64,000 bases of DNA from Cognatundibacterium curvum. GTDB taxonomy: Bacteria; Pseudomonadota; Gammaproteobacteria; Burkholderiales; Burkholderiaceae_D. Shown here one piece after another: positions 19,915-27,726 of the stretch. Below the pieces are notes generated by a model. It did not search any database and was not told the origin of the DNA. It was given only the letters and a program-made list of their open reading frames with translations. How positions within the stretch are numbered: position 1 is the first letter of the stretch; every line of letters starts with the position of its first letter. Made by a program: the position numbers and the translations under genes. The stretch spans positions 186,001 to 250,000 of the forward strand of contig NZ_JACOGD010000001.1 of assembly GCF_014284235.1 (NCBI RefSeq). The letters are read 5' to 3'.

Positions 19915-19930
19915 GCGCATCGTGATGCGC
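19915..19930. repeat. GCGCATC-GT-GATGCGC palindrome
   Basis: A 7-bp inverted repeat with two central bases, followed by AGCATAGAAT. It lies between the two secreted-protein genes and shares its core with the palindromes at 19214-19241 and 26708-26725. Confidence 0.45.
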
Positions 19931-19995
19931 AGCATAGAATGTGGTGAAGACCATGCCAAATGTTAAACATTAAATGTAAACACTGAGGTAGCTGC

Positions 19996-20568
19996 ATGAA
20001 ATTTTTAAAAACCATACTGCTGTCGGTAAGCCTGATTTTTGCCTCGTCAGTAAATGCTGAAAACATAGACAGGGTTGTCGAAATTAATAAGCTCTATCAG
20101 GTTGATCAAAAAACTCGTTCGCTATTTAAACGAGGCGATGTCTATGATAGGGCGACCGAGTTAAAGTCAGATGCCGCCAATCGGATACGCCTGTTTGAGA
20201 TGATGGTAGACGATTTGCCTTGGACTGCATTGGAATTTACTTTGGCGTCGCGTATTTTTCAACATACAAATACTGGCTCAGAATCTGAAGAAAATGAGAG
20301 TTGGCGCTCCCAGGAAAACCACTTGATCGGATTTTTCTTATCACGCAAGGCGGTCAGACTTGGTTCGTTGAATGAGACAGGAAGTATGGTTGATCGTGTC
20401 AACAGGTATCTCAAAGCCAGTGGAATATCTAAAGAATATGGATTGGAATTAGTTTCAAGAGCACCTATTAAGGTTTGCCCGATTAATCCTGCGATAACTG
20501 ACGAACAAAGGCTAGATGCAGGACTCCCGCTGAGACTCAATGAAATCATGAAAGAATTTTGTCATTGA
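19996..20568 (+). CDS. Secreted protein of unknown function
   Basis: A 190-residue ORF with a clean signal peptide (TILLSVSLIFASSVNAEN, cleavage near residue 22) and a mainly helical mature part. Two cysteines (CPINP and the terminal EFCH) could pair. No family recognised. GAGGTAGCTGC precedes the ATG, giving a fair ribosome binding site. Like the 19299 gene it is AT-rich and isolated, with GCGCATC palindromes on one side. Confidence 0.6.
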   Translation: MKFLKTILLSVSLIFASSVNAENIDRVVEINKLYQVDQKTRSLFKRGDVYDRATELKSDAANRIRLFEMMVDDLPWTALEFTLASRIFQHTNTGSESEENESWRSQENHLIGFFLSRKAVRLGSLNETGSMVDRVNRYLKASGISKEYGLELVSRAPIKVCPINPAITDEQRLDAGLPLRLNEIMKEFCH

Positions 20569-20707
20569 TTTGTGAAATACTGACGAGGAGGCTGTATGAC
20601 ACAATCCTCCGTAGGACATATCGTGATACCCCGCATGGAATCGCTTAAGCCGAAACTGGCAACCTCTCATCCGGCGTGATTGCAGCCTTGATGCGATCAT
20701 TTGGAAG

Positions 20708-21107
20708 ATGAGACTTTCTGTGCACGCACTTGAAGATACTAACTTTCCTATGCACGCGGTCAGGGCTTATCAGCTTATTGGTAATACTTATTTTTAAGAG
20801 AACATCGAACAGGCTTTGCGGTACCATGAAATGGCTGAGCCAGTTGAGGTGAGCACGTTGAGACCCTGTCAAGCACAAGCCAATTTATTCTCGAGTGGAT
20901 CAATGACTACGAACGGGCAATTCCCGGATGCGATGAAATGATTTTGATGGCAATCTCATCACCATTCGAAAAAACGCAAGACGATCACGATAGCGACGAT
21001 GACATATTAAAAGCCGAAGAACTTAAGCGATTTTGTGAGGAGCAAAACGCTGGAGAGCAAAGGCGACGACCTGGAGTTTGCGTCGTGTGCGACCATCTGT
21101 TTTTTTT
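20708..21107 (+). pseudogene. Decayed gene of unknown, TPR-like type
   Basis: The stretch 20569-21259 has no intact gene. From ATG 20708 one frame gives a helical sequence (FPMHAVRAYQLIGNTYF), then TAA, then continues in frame with ENIEQALRYHEMAEP. Near 20860 the reading moves to another frame encoding EWINDYERAIPGCDEMILMA and an acidic stretch (DDHDSDDDILKAEELKRF). It ends near a run of nine T at 21099-21107. This looks like a tetratricopeptide-like gene with a stop and a frameshift. Family and boundaries are uncertain. Confidence 0.35.
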
Positions 21108-21259
21108 TCGTGTAGCTTCTACGTTTTCAGTTCACGCCATTATTGCGCTGTCTCGCGACAAATTTTCGGGCACTGATCACTCATTGATTTCTCAAAACTG
21201 GTCAAGGGCTTAGACTCCCCACTCTTACTGATTTTCCTGGCTTAAGCGAGATAAACCAA

Positions 21260-21712
21260 ATGAGTATACTTGTCGCCTTTCTTCACCACCTGGCTGCCTT
21301 TACACTGGTCAGTGCCTTGCTTGCAGAAGCAGTATTCATCGCCCAGCCCATCACCATGTCTTCCGCCAGATCGCTGCGCTTTCTGGATGCCCTTTATGGA
21401 ATGAGTGCCACACTCATATTGGTAATAGGTGTACTACGCGTGATGTATTTTGAAAAAGGAGCTGATTATTATCTGCACAGTCATGCCTTCCTGTTCAAAA
21501 TGGCGGTGTTTGCTGTTGTTGGCCTGATTTCAATTTATCCGACGGTGGTATTTCTGCGCTGGGGTAAAACCATTAAACAAAATAGAATCCCGGCGCTCAG
21601 CGGGACTGAATTAAAAAACATACGTAGAGTAATAAGGCTGGAATTGTGCGGTATCGTGCTCATCATCCTGAATGCTGTGCTGATGGCAAAAGGAACCGGC
21701 TTTTCTGGCTAG
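21260..21712 (+). CDS. DUF2214-family membrane protein
   Basis: A 150-residue protein with four hydrophobic segments (about residues 5-30, 45-70, 80-103, 125-148). FLHHLAAFTLVSALLAEAVF, the RLRFLDALYG-like segment and RVMYFEKGADYYLHSHAFLFK are typical of the DUF2214 family, whose function is unknown. It is intact and has codon use like the core genes, so it probably belongs to the old chromosome rather than to the toxin region that follows. Confidence 0.8.
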   Translation: MSILVAFLHHLAAFTLVSALLAEAVFIAQPITMSSARSLRFLDALYGMSATLILVIGVLRVMYFEKGADYYLHSHAFLFKMAVFAVVGLISIYPTVVFLRWGKTIKQNRIPALSGTELKNIRRVIRLELCGIVLIILNAVLMAKGTGFSG

Positions 21713-21824
21713 ACACGTTCAACGTGGACTCCTCTTTTCGTTTTTCACTAGCCAGCCTGTCTGACATGCCCTGCGCATTATGATGTCGTTGCTGAGAAGC
21801 GGAGTTCATTTGATTGAGGTGTAA

Positions 21825-22563
21825 TCCCGACCTGCTGCGCATCGTGATGCAAATTTTAATACTGATTTTCGCGAATCTAAGGCGTTCAGAAATGGGCATA
21901 TCAAAGTTATTGAAGACGGTAAGACATTCACTCTACAGGGGACTGCGAGTTTATTTGGTGAGGATCTTGATTTCCTTAAACAGAGAGTCAACGCATCTTG
22001 GGGAGCGCCTGATCAAGTGTACACAGAGAAAGGTATCACCTATAAGATTGCACCAGTAAAGTTTATACAAGCTGAAAAATGGCAAGATGTCGAACGCACA
22101 AACGGGAGCCAATGACTTAACTGACAGTGCGCAGTTACCAAGAGTTGAACTAACTAACGATGTAACTTTACCGGATAAACAAAAGCTTACTTCTGAAAAT
22201 GCTGTTTTCGAGGGGCGTGATTGGCAAATAAAAATACGCAATGATTTGCTGACCCGAGCGTCTTTATCCTCCAGGGAGGCTGAACAATTTGCGGAAACAT
22301 TATTCCACGAAGTGCGCCATTCTGAGCAAACCGACGACATGCTGCGCTATAAAGAGCCAACTGGCTGGCGGTTTCCATTGAGCGATTTCAAGGATGATGT
22401 GGTTAAAATGGCCCGTGCCAATCCGCTCGACGCTCGTACCGTCGATGGTATGGCCGCCAAGGGATACTAAGAAAGCATGTATGGTCTTGGTCGCACTGAA
22501 AGGATGCAAACCTTTACTGCATTAGCAAAAGCAGAGATGTATAACTTGCCGTGGAGGAGGTAA
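21825..22563 (+). pseudogene. Broken RHS-type toxin tip, putative zinc protease (HEVRH)
   Basis: No start codon is visible. One frame (to TGA 22113-22115) encodes FNTDFRESKAFRNGHIKVI and GTASLFGEDLDFLKQR. The next frame, from about 22087, carries AETLFHEVRHSEQTDDM, with an HExxH zinc motif, then stops at TAA after AAKGY. The same frame continues ESMYGLGRTERMQTFT to a stop at 22561-22563. So one frameshift and one nonsense change split a single domain. The remnant ends directly before an open gene with a strong ribosome binding site, the usual toxin-immunity order. The metallopeptidase reading rests on the HExxH motif alone. Confidence 0.55.
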
Positions 22564-22565
22564 GA

Positions 22566-23003
22566 ATGGCTTTAGAGTTTGAAGAAAGCACACAAGATGG
22601 ACAAGTCATTCAGGCTTGGCTCGACGATTCATCGAGTCCCGGTTGGACGGGCGACTGGACTAAACTCCGAATGCGTTACAGCGCTGATGGTGGAGAGACA
22701 TGGCAAGACTTGTCTATGCGATTGGCACTTATTTCCAGAATTCTGACAATATGGCGTGCAAGCTCGCCTCATTGGCCTCCTACTTGGGTGACCGCAATTG
22801 GTATTGCTAACGGTGTGCCTTGGTTTGAATATAAAGATGAAATGTATGATTGGAGAACTACTTTTAAACCAGCTCTCTGGCGCGCGGAGTTTGTGCCAAC
22901 ACACCAGCATTGGCGAATTCGGAAATTAGTCTTGCTTAATTCTGATCACGAAGTTCCCTCTGAATTTGCCTCCTCGCACGAACAGAATCAAAAATCTTAT
23001 TAA
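22566..23003 (+). CDS. Putative immunity protein for the HEVRH toxin tip
   Basis: A 145-residue cytoplasmic protein starting MALEFEESTQDGQVIQ. GGAGGAGG (22553-22560) lies five bases before ATG 22566, a very strong site formed by the last codons of the toxin remnant; the GTG at 22551 is inside that site and rejected. It is rich in tryptophan and acidic residues, as many immunity proteins are. Function is inferred from position only. It is uninterrupted although the toxin is broken. The next toxin tip begins six bases after its stop. Confidence 0.55.
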   Translation: MALEFEESTQDGQVIQAWLDDSSSPGWTGDWTKLRMRYSADGGETWQDLSMRLALISRILTIWRASSPHWPPTWVTAIGIANGVPWFEYKDEMYDWRTTFKPALWRAEFVPTHQHWRIRKLVLLNSDHEVPSEFASSHEQNQKSY

Positions 23004-23008
23004 TATTT

Positions 23009-23575
23009 GATAATACATTTGGCAATGCGTTGGGGTCTAGCCTGGCTGAGGCGAGTTCAAGCGTCGAAGAAAAGAAACCACAGAATAGTTTTAGTGAGCA
23101 AGTTAAATACAATCTGGCGCGTAATACGCTGAATGGTTTAAACTTTACCGTGCAGAAAATGGCAGCCTTAATGCAGGTGATCAAGCCGCTTATGACCGTA
23201 ATGCACGCTTTTACCGAACTGTCGGGTCTGGTGACGAATCCGTGGCGTAGCAGGCACTGAATCAAACTGTACTACGACAAATCAATATGCCTGAGCTTGG
23301 TTCTCTGACCGCTGTGCCGATGCTCGGAACCAGTGGATTTGGGATGTCGCGCGGGGGTGGAAGCTGCGCTTGGTATGAATGGTTCACTTCCCGTCGTTGA
23401 AAAGCTTCCCGCGACCGTCAGGCTTACAGAAAACTTGAAGGAGCTAGGGGTGAACCTTGGCGATCATTATGGTTTACCTGAAGGGAAACTTCCTTCGACT
23501 GTGGGCGGTATTCCCGGTTCTATGTGGGGCGACTACGGTAACCGCGTGAATATATACCTCGATACAACTCGATAA
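23009..23575 (+). pseudogene. Second broken RHS-type toxin tip
   Basis: It begins with the junction DNTFGNALGSSLAEASS, with no start codon, and continues to VKYNLARN. The reading then moves frame to YAEWFKLYRAENGSLNAGDQ and DRNARFYRTVGSGDESVA, meets TAG, continues to MPELGSLTAVPMLGTSGFG, and after a G-rich run near 23350 shifts again to EAALGMNGSLPVVEKLP and VNIYLDTTR before TAA 23573-23575. Two frameshifts and one stop are needed to rebuild one protein. The toxic activity is not recognised. An open 405-residue gene follows. Confidence 0.55.
23016..23038 (+). repeat. Toxin-tip junction repeat, copy 1
   Basis: A 23-bp stretch identical to 24855-24877, encoding FGNALGS in the toxin frame. Similarity continues for about 14 more bases (SLAEA). 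It marks the end of a conserved RHS carrier and the start of a variable tip. Confidence 0.8.
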
Positions 23576-23621
23576 AATCTGGTTGGAATTCCGTGACAAA
23601 CTGGTTTAAGAGGAAATGAAC

Positions 23622-24839
23622 ATGGTGGATGACGCGCTGATATTCGATATATTGGAAAGACCTGCGATACGCTTCGGCAGGAAGCTTGCTCTGTTGGTGC
23701 CAGACGTCGGGGTCAAGGCTATAGATTTCGGTGTCTATCCTTACTGTCTTCAGAGTCTATCGCCGACCCCTTGGAAACGTGCTTGGGCGAGTCGGGGGCG
23801 GCTTTGGTATCACCTGAACAAGTCTAATTTACAATGTCAGGTGATTGATGAGTCTGATCTGCCGGTGTATAGGGACAGCGGATCAGTCTATCCCGGTACG
23901 TGGCTGATTGAAGAGCGTGACGACGGCGCTATTCTCGGTGCGAACGCGTTAGGGGGCGCGCACCCGCAGCTAGGCGTCGCCAGTAAGTCGGGTTTCCATC
24001 TCTATTACCTTCGGAACCAACGCCTGGAACTGGTCAACCTGGAACCGATTCCTTATCTGGTCTGGTCTGCGTGGCGCGAAGGTGATTTCCTTATTCTTGC
24101 AGGCATGACTCAGCGAAGTATCAGTGATTGGTCTGATCAAACCGATCCGGACGTGTCGCTTGGTCGCCCGGCATTGATACGATGCAGTTTGACGGGGGAT
24201 CGCTGGGAAGAGATCAGTTTAATGGGAACACTTAGCAGCGATGCAAATATCTTAGGTCAGTGTTTTGATAAGACTGGTCTAGACCGTATCTTGCAGTTTG
24301 AAACTTGGGGAGGCAGCGCACATGTTGAGGGGCATGGTCGAATTATGCTTGCAATGTTCGCGAGAAAAAATACCTCATTCTTCGATAGCCAAGATGCGAT
24401 TCCTGTTCAGCCCTTGGCAAGTGACTATTCTGCGCTGGCCTTTGTTTCTCGTGAAAGCGGTGAAGTCATTCATGTCGAGGCTTCCGCACGGTTGATCCTG
24501 ACCCTGTATACGCCGCAAAAGAATCTTTTTGTCATATGCCGCAAACTTGCACAGGGAGCGCGGATAGTGGAAGGGCTGCACATTCTCGATCTAGAGTCCC
24601 ATGGGCTATTGGTTCGGGAGATGCATATTGAAGGTTTGGATACACTCACCCCCTTTACAAGTCTGTCAGCGGCTTATTTTGGTGAAGAAGGTTTTTTCGG
24701 TGCCTTGGCATGCGAGGAAGACACCGTCTTCATTCATAGCCGGAACGGTGTGAATTGGACGGTATTAGAAGTCTCATCGAAGATCGATTGCTGGTTAGAC
24801 TCGGATTTCAACGAAGCTGATCGGTTGCCACGTATGTAG
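23622..24839 (+). CDS. Large putative immunity protein, 405 residues
   Basis: An intact cytoplasmic protein of unknown family. It is mostly beta, with repeated Trp/Tyr-rich strands (WSAWREGDFLILAGM, RLILTLYTPQKNLFVI, ILDLESHGLLVREMHIEG) that look like a beta-propeller. AGAGG (23609-23613) is eight bases before ATG 23622; the ATG at 23616 is too close. It sits between two toxin tips in the immunity slot. Its last codons overlap sequence that, in another frame, reads SVATYVVNSTDAFGNALG, the pre-junction of the next tip, so the 3' end may have been set by recombination. The immunity role is inferred. Confidence 0.6.
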   Translation: MVDDALIFDILERPAIRFGRKLALLVPDVGVKAIDFGVYPYCLQSLSPTPWKRAWASRGRLWYHLNKSNLQCQVIDESDLPVYRDSGSVYPGTWLIEERDDGAILGANALGGAHPQLGVASKSGFHLYYLRNQRLELVNLEPIPYLVWSAWREGDFLILAGMTQRSISDWSDQTDPDVSLGRPALIRCSLTGDRWEEISLMGTLSSDANILGQCFDKTGLDRILQFETWGGSAHVEGHGRIMLAMFARKNTSFFDSQDAIPVQPLASDYSALAFVSRESGEVIHVEASARLILTLYTPQKNLFVICRKLAQGARIVEGLHILDLESHGLLVREMHIEGLDTLTPFTSLSAAYFGEEGFFGALACEEDTVFIHSRNGVNWTVLEVSSKIDCWLDSDFNEADRLPRM

Positions 24840-26197
24840 TTAACAGCACAGATGCATTTGGCAATGCGTTGGGGTCTTCCCTGGCGGAGGCTAATTCTGG
24901 TACAAAATCCAATGATTCAACACAACCAGAAACGGTCGATGTCGATTTTGAAGAGGCCAAAGTCGGCAATAAAACCGATCCGGCATTTAAACGTAAATTG
25001 AGTACTCTGGGATCACTCTGGTCTCGTGCTAAAAATACGCAAGATATTTTAGAAAAATTCAAAGGTGACGACACTTGTTTTAATGGTGTTGTCAGTGACA
25101 TCCGAGAAAAAGGCTACGATTCTGAATATGCTGCGGTGTTGGGCGTCGCACTAAAAACGGATGACAAAGACTTTCTTGCTCGTGCAGTTGCCAGTCAAAG
25201 AGATAAAGCATATGACTCGGGAATGAGTCGTGCGACGCTACTAGAAGCAGTTGCAACACACGGATTAGCTGATCTTGGATTTACTGATGTTGCCGTTGTA
25301 AATCATCTCAAGTTTGGCAATCTCACTAAAGAAACTTTAGATTTCTTCAGCGACCCGACTTCAGCCAAAGGAATAACACGTAACGCATGGGTGGGAATGT
25401 ATGAAGCTGGAATAACGGATTTCCGCACATTTGAACAAGTTGGTTACGCTGCATTTGAGCGTAAAGCTGGACAAGCCGAAACGATTGCTGGTGCCGCTTG
25501 GCTTGGCGCAGATGTTTTAATGGACCCTAAAAAATACCTGAACATAATTCGAGGAGTGGGTGCTGAATTGTCGGGAATTGCGGGTGCTTCGGCGCAGCGT
25601 TTAGGTAGATTACAAAGTTTCCTTTCTGGGAAAATGGATACCTTGTATTCCAATTTAGCCCGACCAGGTTTGGATAGTACGTTTGCTCGCATTGAGCCAC
25701 AGATCGCCAAGCAAGGCTTCGAAACTGGTGTTGTAGTGGATGATGCAGGGCGAGTCTTGGTAAGACGTGATGCGAAAATTGGTCAGGATTCTGCCATCAT
25801 GTTTACCCAAGAAGAAAGAAATCTTATATCGGGTAATACCTTTACTCATAATCACCCGAATGGTTCGCCTTTTTCTATTGCTGATATTAGAAGTGGATTG
25901 GCTTATTAAGCAAAATCTATTAGGGCTGTAACTGATGATCTTACCTATGTGATGGAAATCGACAGATCGGCGGCAGGATTCCCACTTGAACAAATACAAG
26001 GGAATGCATCATCGTTTGTGGCAAAACAGTATGCAAAAGCACAGCAGATAACGTCGAATCAATTCGGTGCAGGTATTTTGAGAACATCTGCGGAAGTGAC
26101 CACGAAAAAATTCGATATATGGTTTAAGAACGAGGTTTGGCATAATTTTGCAAAAAATACGCCAGGTATTTCGTACAAAGTTCTTCCAACTAGATAA
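24836..26197 (+). pseudogene. Third RHS-type toxin tip, JAB-like protease domain, one stop codon
   Basis: From VVNSTDAFGNALGSSLAEAN the frame runs open for 357 codons, meets TAA at 25907-25909, and continues in the same frame for 96 codons to TAA 26195-26197. A helical middle part (about residues 40-270) precedes THNHPNGSPFSIADI, which resembles the HxHP...SxxD metal motif of JAB/RadC-type proteins; E of TQEERN could be the upstream acid. The single stop lies ten codons after the motif. Without it this would be a 453-codon tip. It has no clear start of its own (TTG 24869 is inside the junction). Immunity gene follows after 12 bases. Confidence 0.6.
24855..24877 (+). repeat. Toxin-tip junction repeat, copy 2
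   Basis: Identical over 23 bp to 23016-23038 and in the same orientation, 1839 bp downstream. The shared block encodes FGNALGS at the start of the third tip. Confidence 0.8.
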
Positions 26198-26209
26198 GAG
26201 GAGTAGCTC

Positions 26210-26521
26210 ATGAATTGGCCTGTGACGTTTGATGATGCCGTTTCAGATTTTTTAAAAAATTTGTCCGACTCTCAGAAATTATATTTGCGGACAAAAACAA
26301 ATTTGGTTGATTGGGATGTAGGAGAGCATATTAATTTCATCGTAGAAGAATACGGTCTAGCAGGAGAGCAAAACATGGTTTTGTTGCGAGATATTAAAGC
26401 AGCGAATCCAGAAGGCTTGTATAACGAGCTTCTGTATAAAGATCATGCAGATGCAAGGAATGGTGCGATGTTGATTATTTATGCTGTGCAAGAAAAACTA
26501 AAACAGGAACCGTTGGGGTAA
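26210..26521 (+). CDS. Putative immunity protein, DUF6794-like
   Basis: A 103-residue cytoplasmic protein. The N-terminus (WPVTFDDAVSDFLKNLSDSQK) follows the pattern of DUF6794 proteins, small domains often found next to polymorphic toxins. GAGGAG lies about eight bases before ATG 26210. The last codons (KQEPLG) overlap RHS core sequence read in another frame (NRWGNVLSISDAR), so the 3' end was probably created by recombination into an RHS gene. It is open although the toxin carries a stop. Confidence 0.6.
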   Translation: MNWPVTFDDAVSDFLKNLSDSQKLYLRTKTNLVDWDVGEHINFIVEEYGLAGEQNMVLLRDIKAANPEGLYNELLYKDHADARNGAMLIIYAVQEKLKQEPLG

Positions 26522-26699
26522 TGTGCTGTCCATCAGTGACGCACGTTCATCGGCTTGGGTAACTACCTATACTTACAATGCCAATGACCAAGTCATTGAA
26601 ACCAAGCTGCTAGGCTACACGGATGCAACGAATGTATCCCGCTTGCCGACAACTCGAATCGGCTACGGCGAGTCGGGTCGCCAAGGCCGTAAGGCGTAA
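26501..26699 (+). pseudogene. RHS repeat fragment of a giant carrier protein
   Basis: One frame encodes NRWGNVLSISDARSSAW, VTTYTYNANDQVIETKLLGY and RIGYGESGRQGRKA before TAA 26697-26699. RWGNxLSxxDAR and YxYNAxDQxIExK are hallmark RHS/YD-repeat patterns. It has no start and enters within the 3' end of the DUF6794-like gene, marking a recombination point near 26500. Confidence 0.7.
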
Positions 26700-26707
26700 C
26701 CCGGTAA

Positions 26708-26725
26708 GGCGCATCAAGATGCGCC
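26708..26725. repeat. GGCGCATC-AA-GATGCGCC palindrome
   Basis: An 8-bp inverted repeat around two bases, followed by GCATGGAGG. It shares its core and its GCATGGA-like flank with elements at 19915-19930 and about 20614-20640 (degenerate). Confidence 0.5.
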
Positions 26726-26794
26726 GCATGGAGGCCTGATTAATATGAAGGACGGCTAAATTCCCGCTACTCTTCTTTATTTCTAAAACTAAAA

Positions 26795-26847
26795 AAGCCT
26801 CATCTAATCCCTGTAGTTGCAAGGGGTAGTTGAGGCTTCTTTTTTTT
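26795..26847 (+). terminator. Rho-independent terminator in the RHS region
   Basis: Perfect 8-bp arms AAGCCTCA/TGAGGCTT (26795-26802 and 26831-26838), with an inner TCCC/GGGG pairing, are followed by CTTTTTTTT. It lies between two RHS fragments and would end transcripts of the toxin/immunity array. Confidence 0.8.
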
Positions 26848-26869
26848 GCTGCTGTCAGCGGTTAAGTAA

Positions 26870-27301
26870 ACCTGGTCCTACGACGCCAATGGTCACGCTA
26901 CGGAGATTCATGACGTCAACGGTACAGACCGGACCATACAGGTTGACACCGCAGGCCACATCCTGCGTATGCAGCAAGGATCCGACACGGTCTACAGCCT
27001 CCTCATTAACGACGAAGTGATTGGCAGCAGTAATACCAAAGATCCGGGTAAAGACAGCATCAACCAAAGCTACCAGTCCGCCATGGCACTGGGAGCAGGC
27101 ACGACGAACAGCACCTATGTCATTCGTCAGGGAGACAGCTTCGCCGGCATCGCCAAAGCAGTCTGGGGAGACAGCAGCCTGTGGTACCTGATTGCAGATG
27201 CCAATCACCTGCAAGACGACAGTCTTAAAGTCGGTACCGTCTTCTTGTCATGCGCCACAAAGCCGATAGGCCGCTTCTTGGTCGCAGGTTCCGGCGGCTA
27301 A
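26870..27301 (+). pseudogene. RHS/LysM fragment of a giant carrier protein
   Basis: A TAA stands directly before an open frame encoding WSYDANGHATEIHDVNG and TDRTIQVDTAGHILRMQQGS (YD repeats), a short linker, then a LysM domain: TYVIRQGDSFAGIAKAVWGD, SSLWYLIADANHL and LKVGTVF. The LysM tail is replaced by CATKPIGRFLVAGSGG and a stop. In Oxalobacteraceae such LysM domains occur inside very large RHS proteins just before the variable tip. This is a loose piece, not a free-standing gene. Confidence 0.7.
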
Positions 27302-27490
27302 CTCAATTCCCGGGTCGCTTCAAACACCTGTTTCAATTGAAGACGTGTATTGCGCTCAAAATTATCGTGCTTGACCTCAATCAAATCCGCCTTACTCTCC
27401 AATTGATCGAGCTTATGCGCCAGATCACGGTGAGCAATTCGAAAGACACCCACTCCAAAAAGCAAGAAATTACTATTTTTTCCTTTTGAA
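27298..27490 (-). pseudogene. C-terminal remnant of an ORF6N-type protein
   Basis: Read on the - strand the segment encodes FRIAHRDLAHKLDQLESK, ADLIEVKHDNFERNTRLQ and QVFEATRELS before TAG. Phage-type ORF6N proteins end in a similar (S/A)HxDLARKLDxLEKKYD...VFDAIRxL tail. There is no start codon or DNA-binding part, so only the C-terminus remains. Its stop overlaps the end of the LysM fragment. Nothing else is seen in 27491-27726. Confidence 0.5.
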
Positions 27491-27726
27491 TATTGTTAAC
27501 CTAAGCTAAAGCCACTGTATTTTCTCCTAAAACGAAGTAGGCGGCTGATGCCTATGGCGCGTAGTCGTTATATCTCACTCGAAGTCTCGAGCTGAATTTC
27601 GTACTCAATGTTAAGTAAATGCAATAATGCTATCTACTTGATCCATTAGAGGGGGAGAGTATGCTTGTTTCGTGATACTGAGCTACTGATTACATGCGCC
27701 TTATGCGCCGCGATCCAGGCAAGCAT

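Noticed and set aside
23030-23260. Independent gene beginning at TTG 23030 (GSSLAEA)
   Set aside because: The TTG lies inside the conserved tip junction; the frame is open upstream and has no ribosome binding site. It is part of a broken tip.
26969-27301. Stand-alone LysM protein
   Set aside because: The frame is continuous upstream with YD repeats and lacks a signal peptide and ribosome binding site, so it is a fragment of a larger protein.
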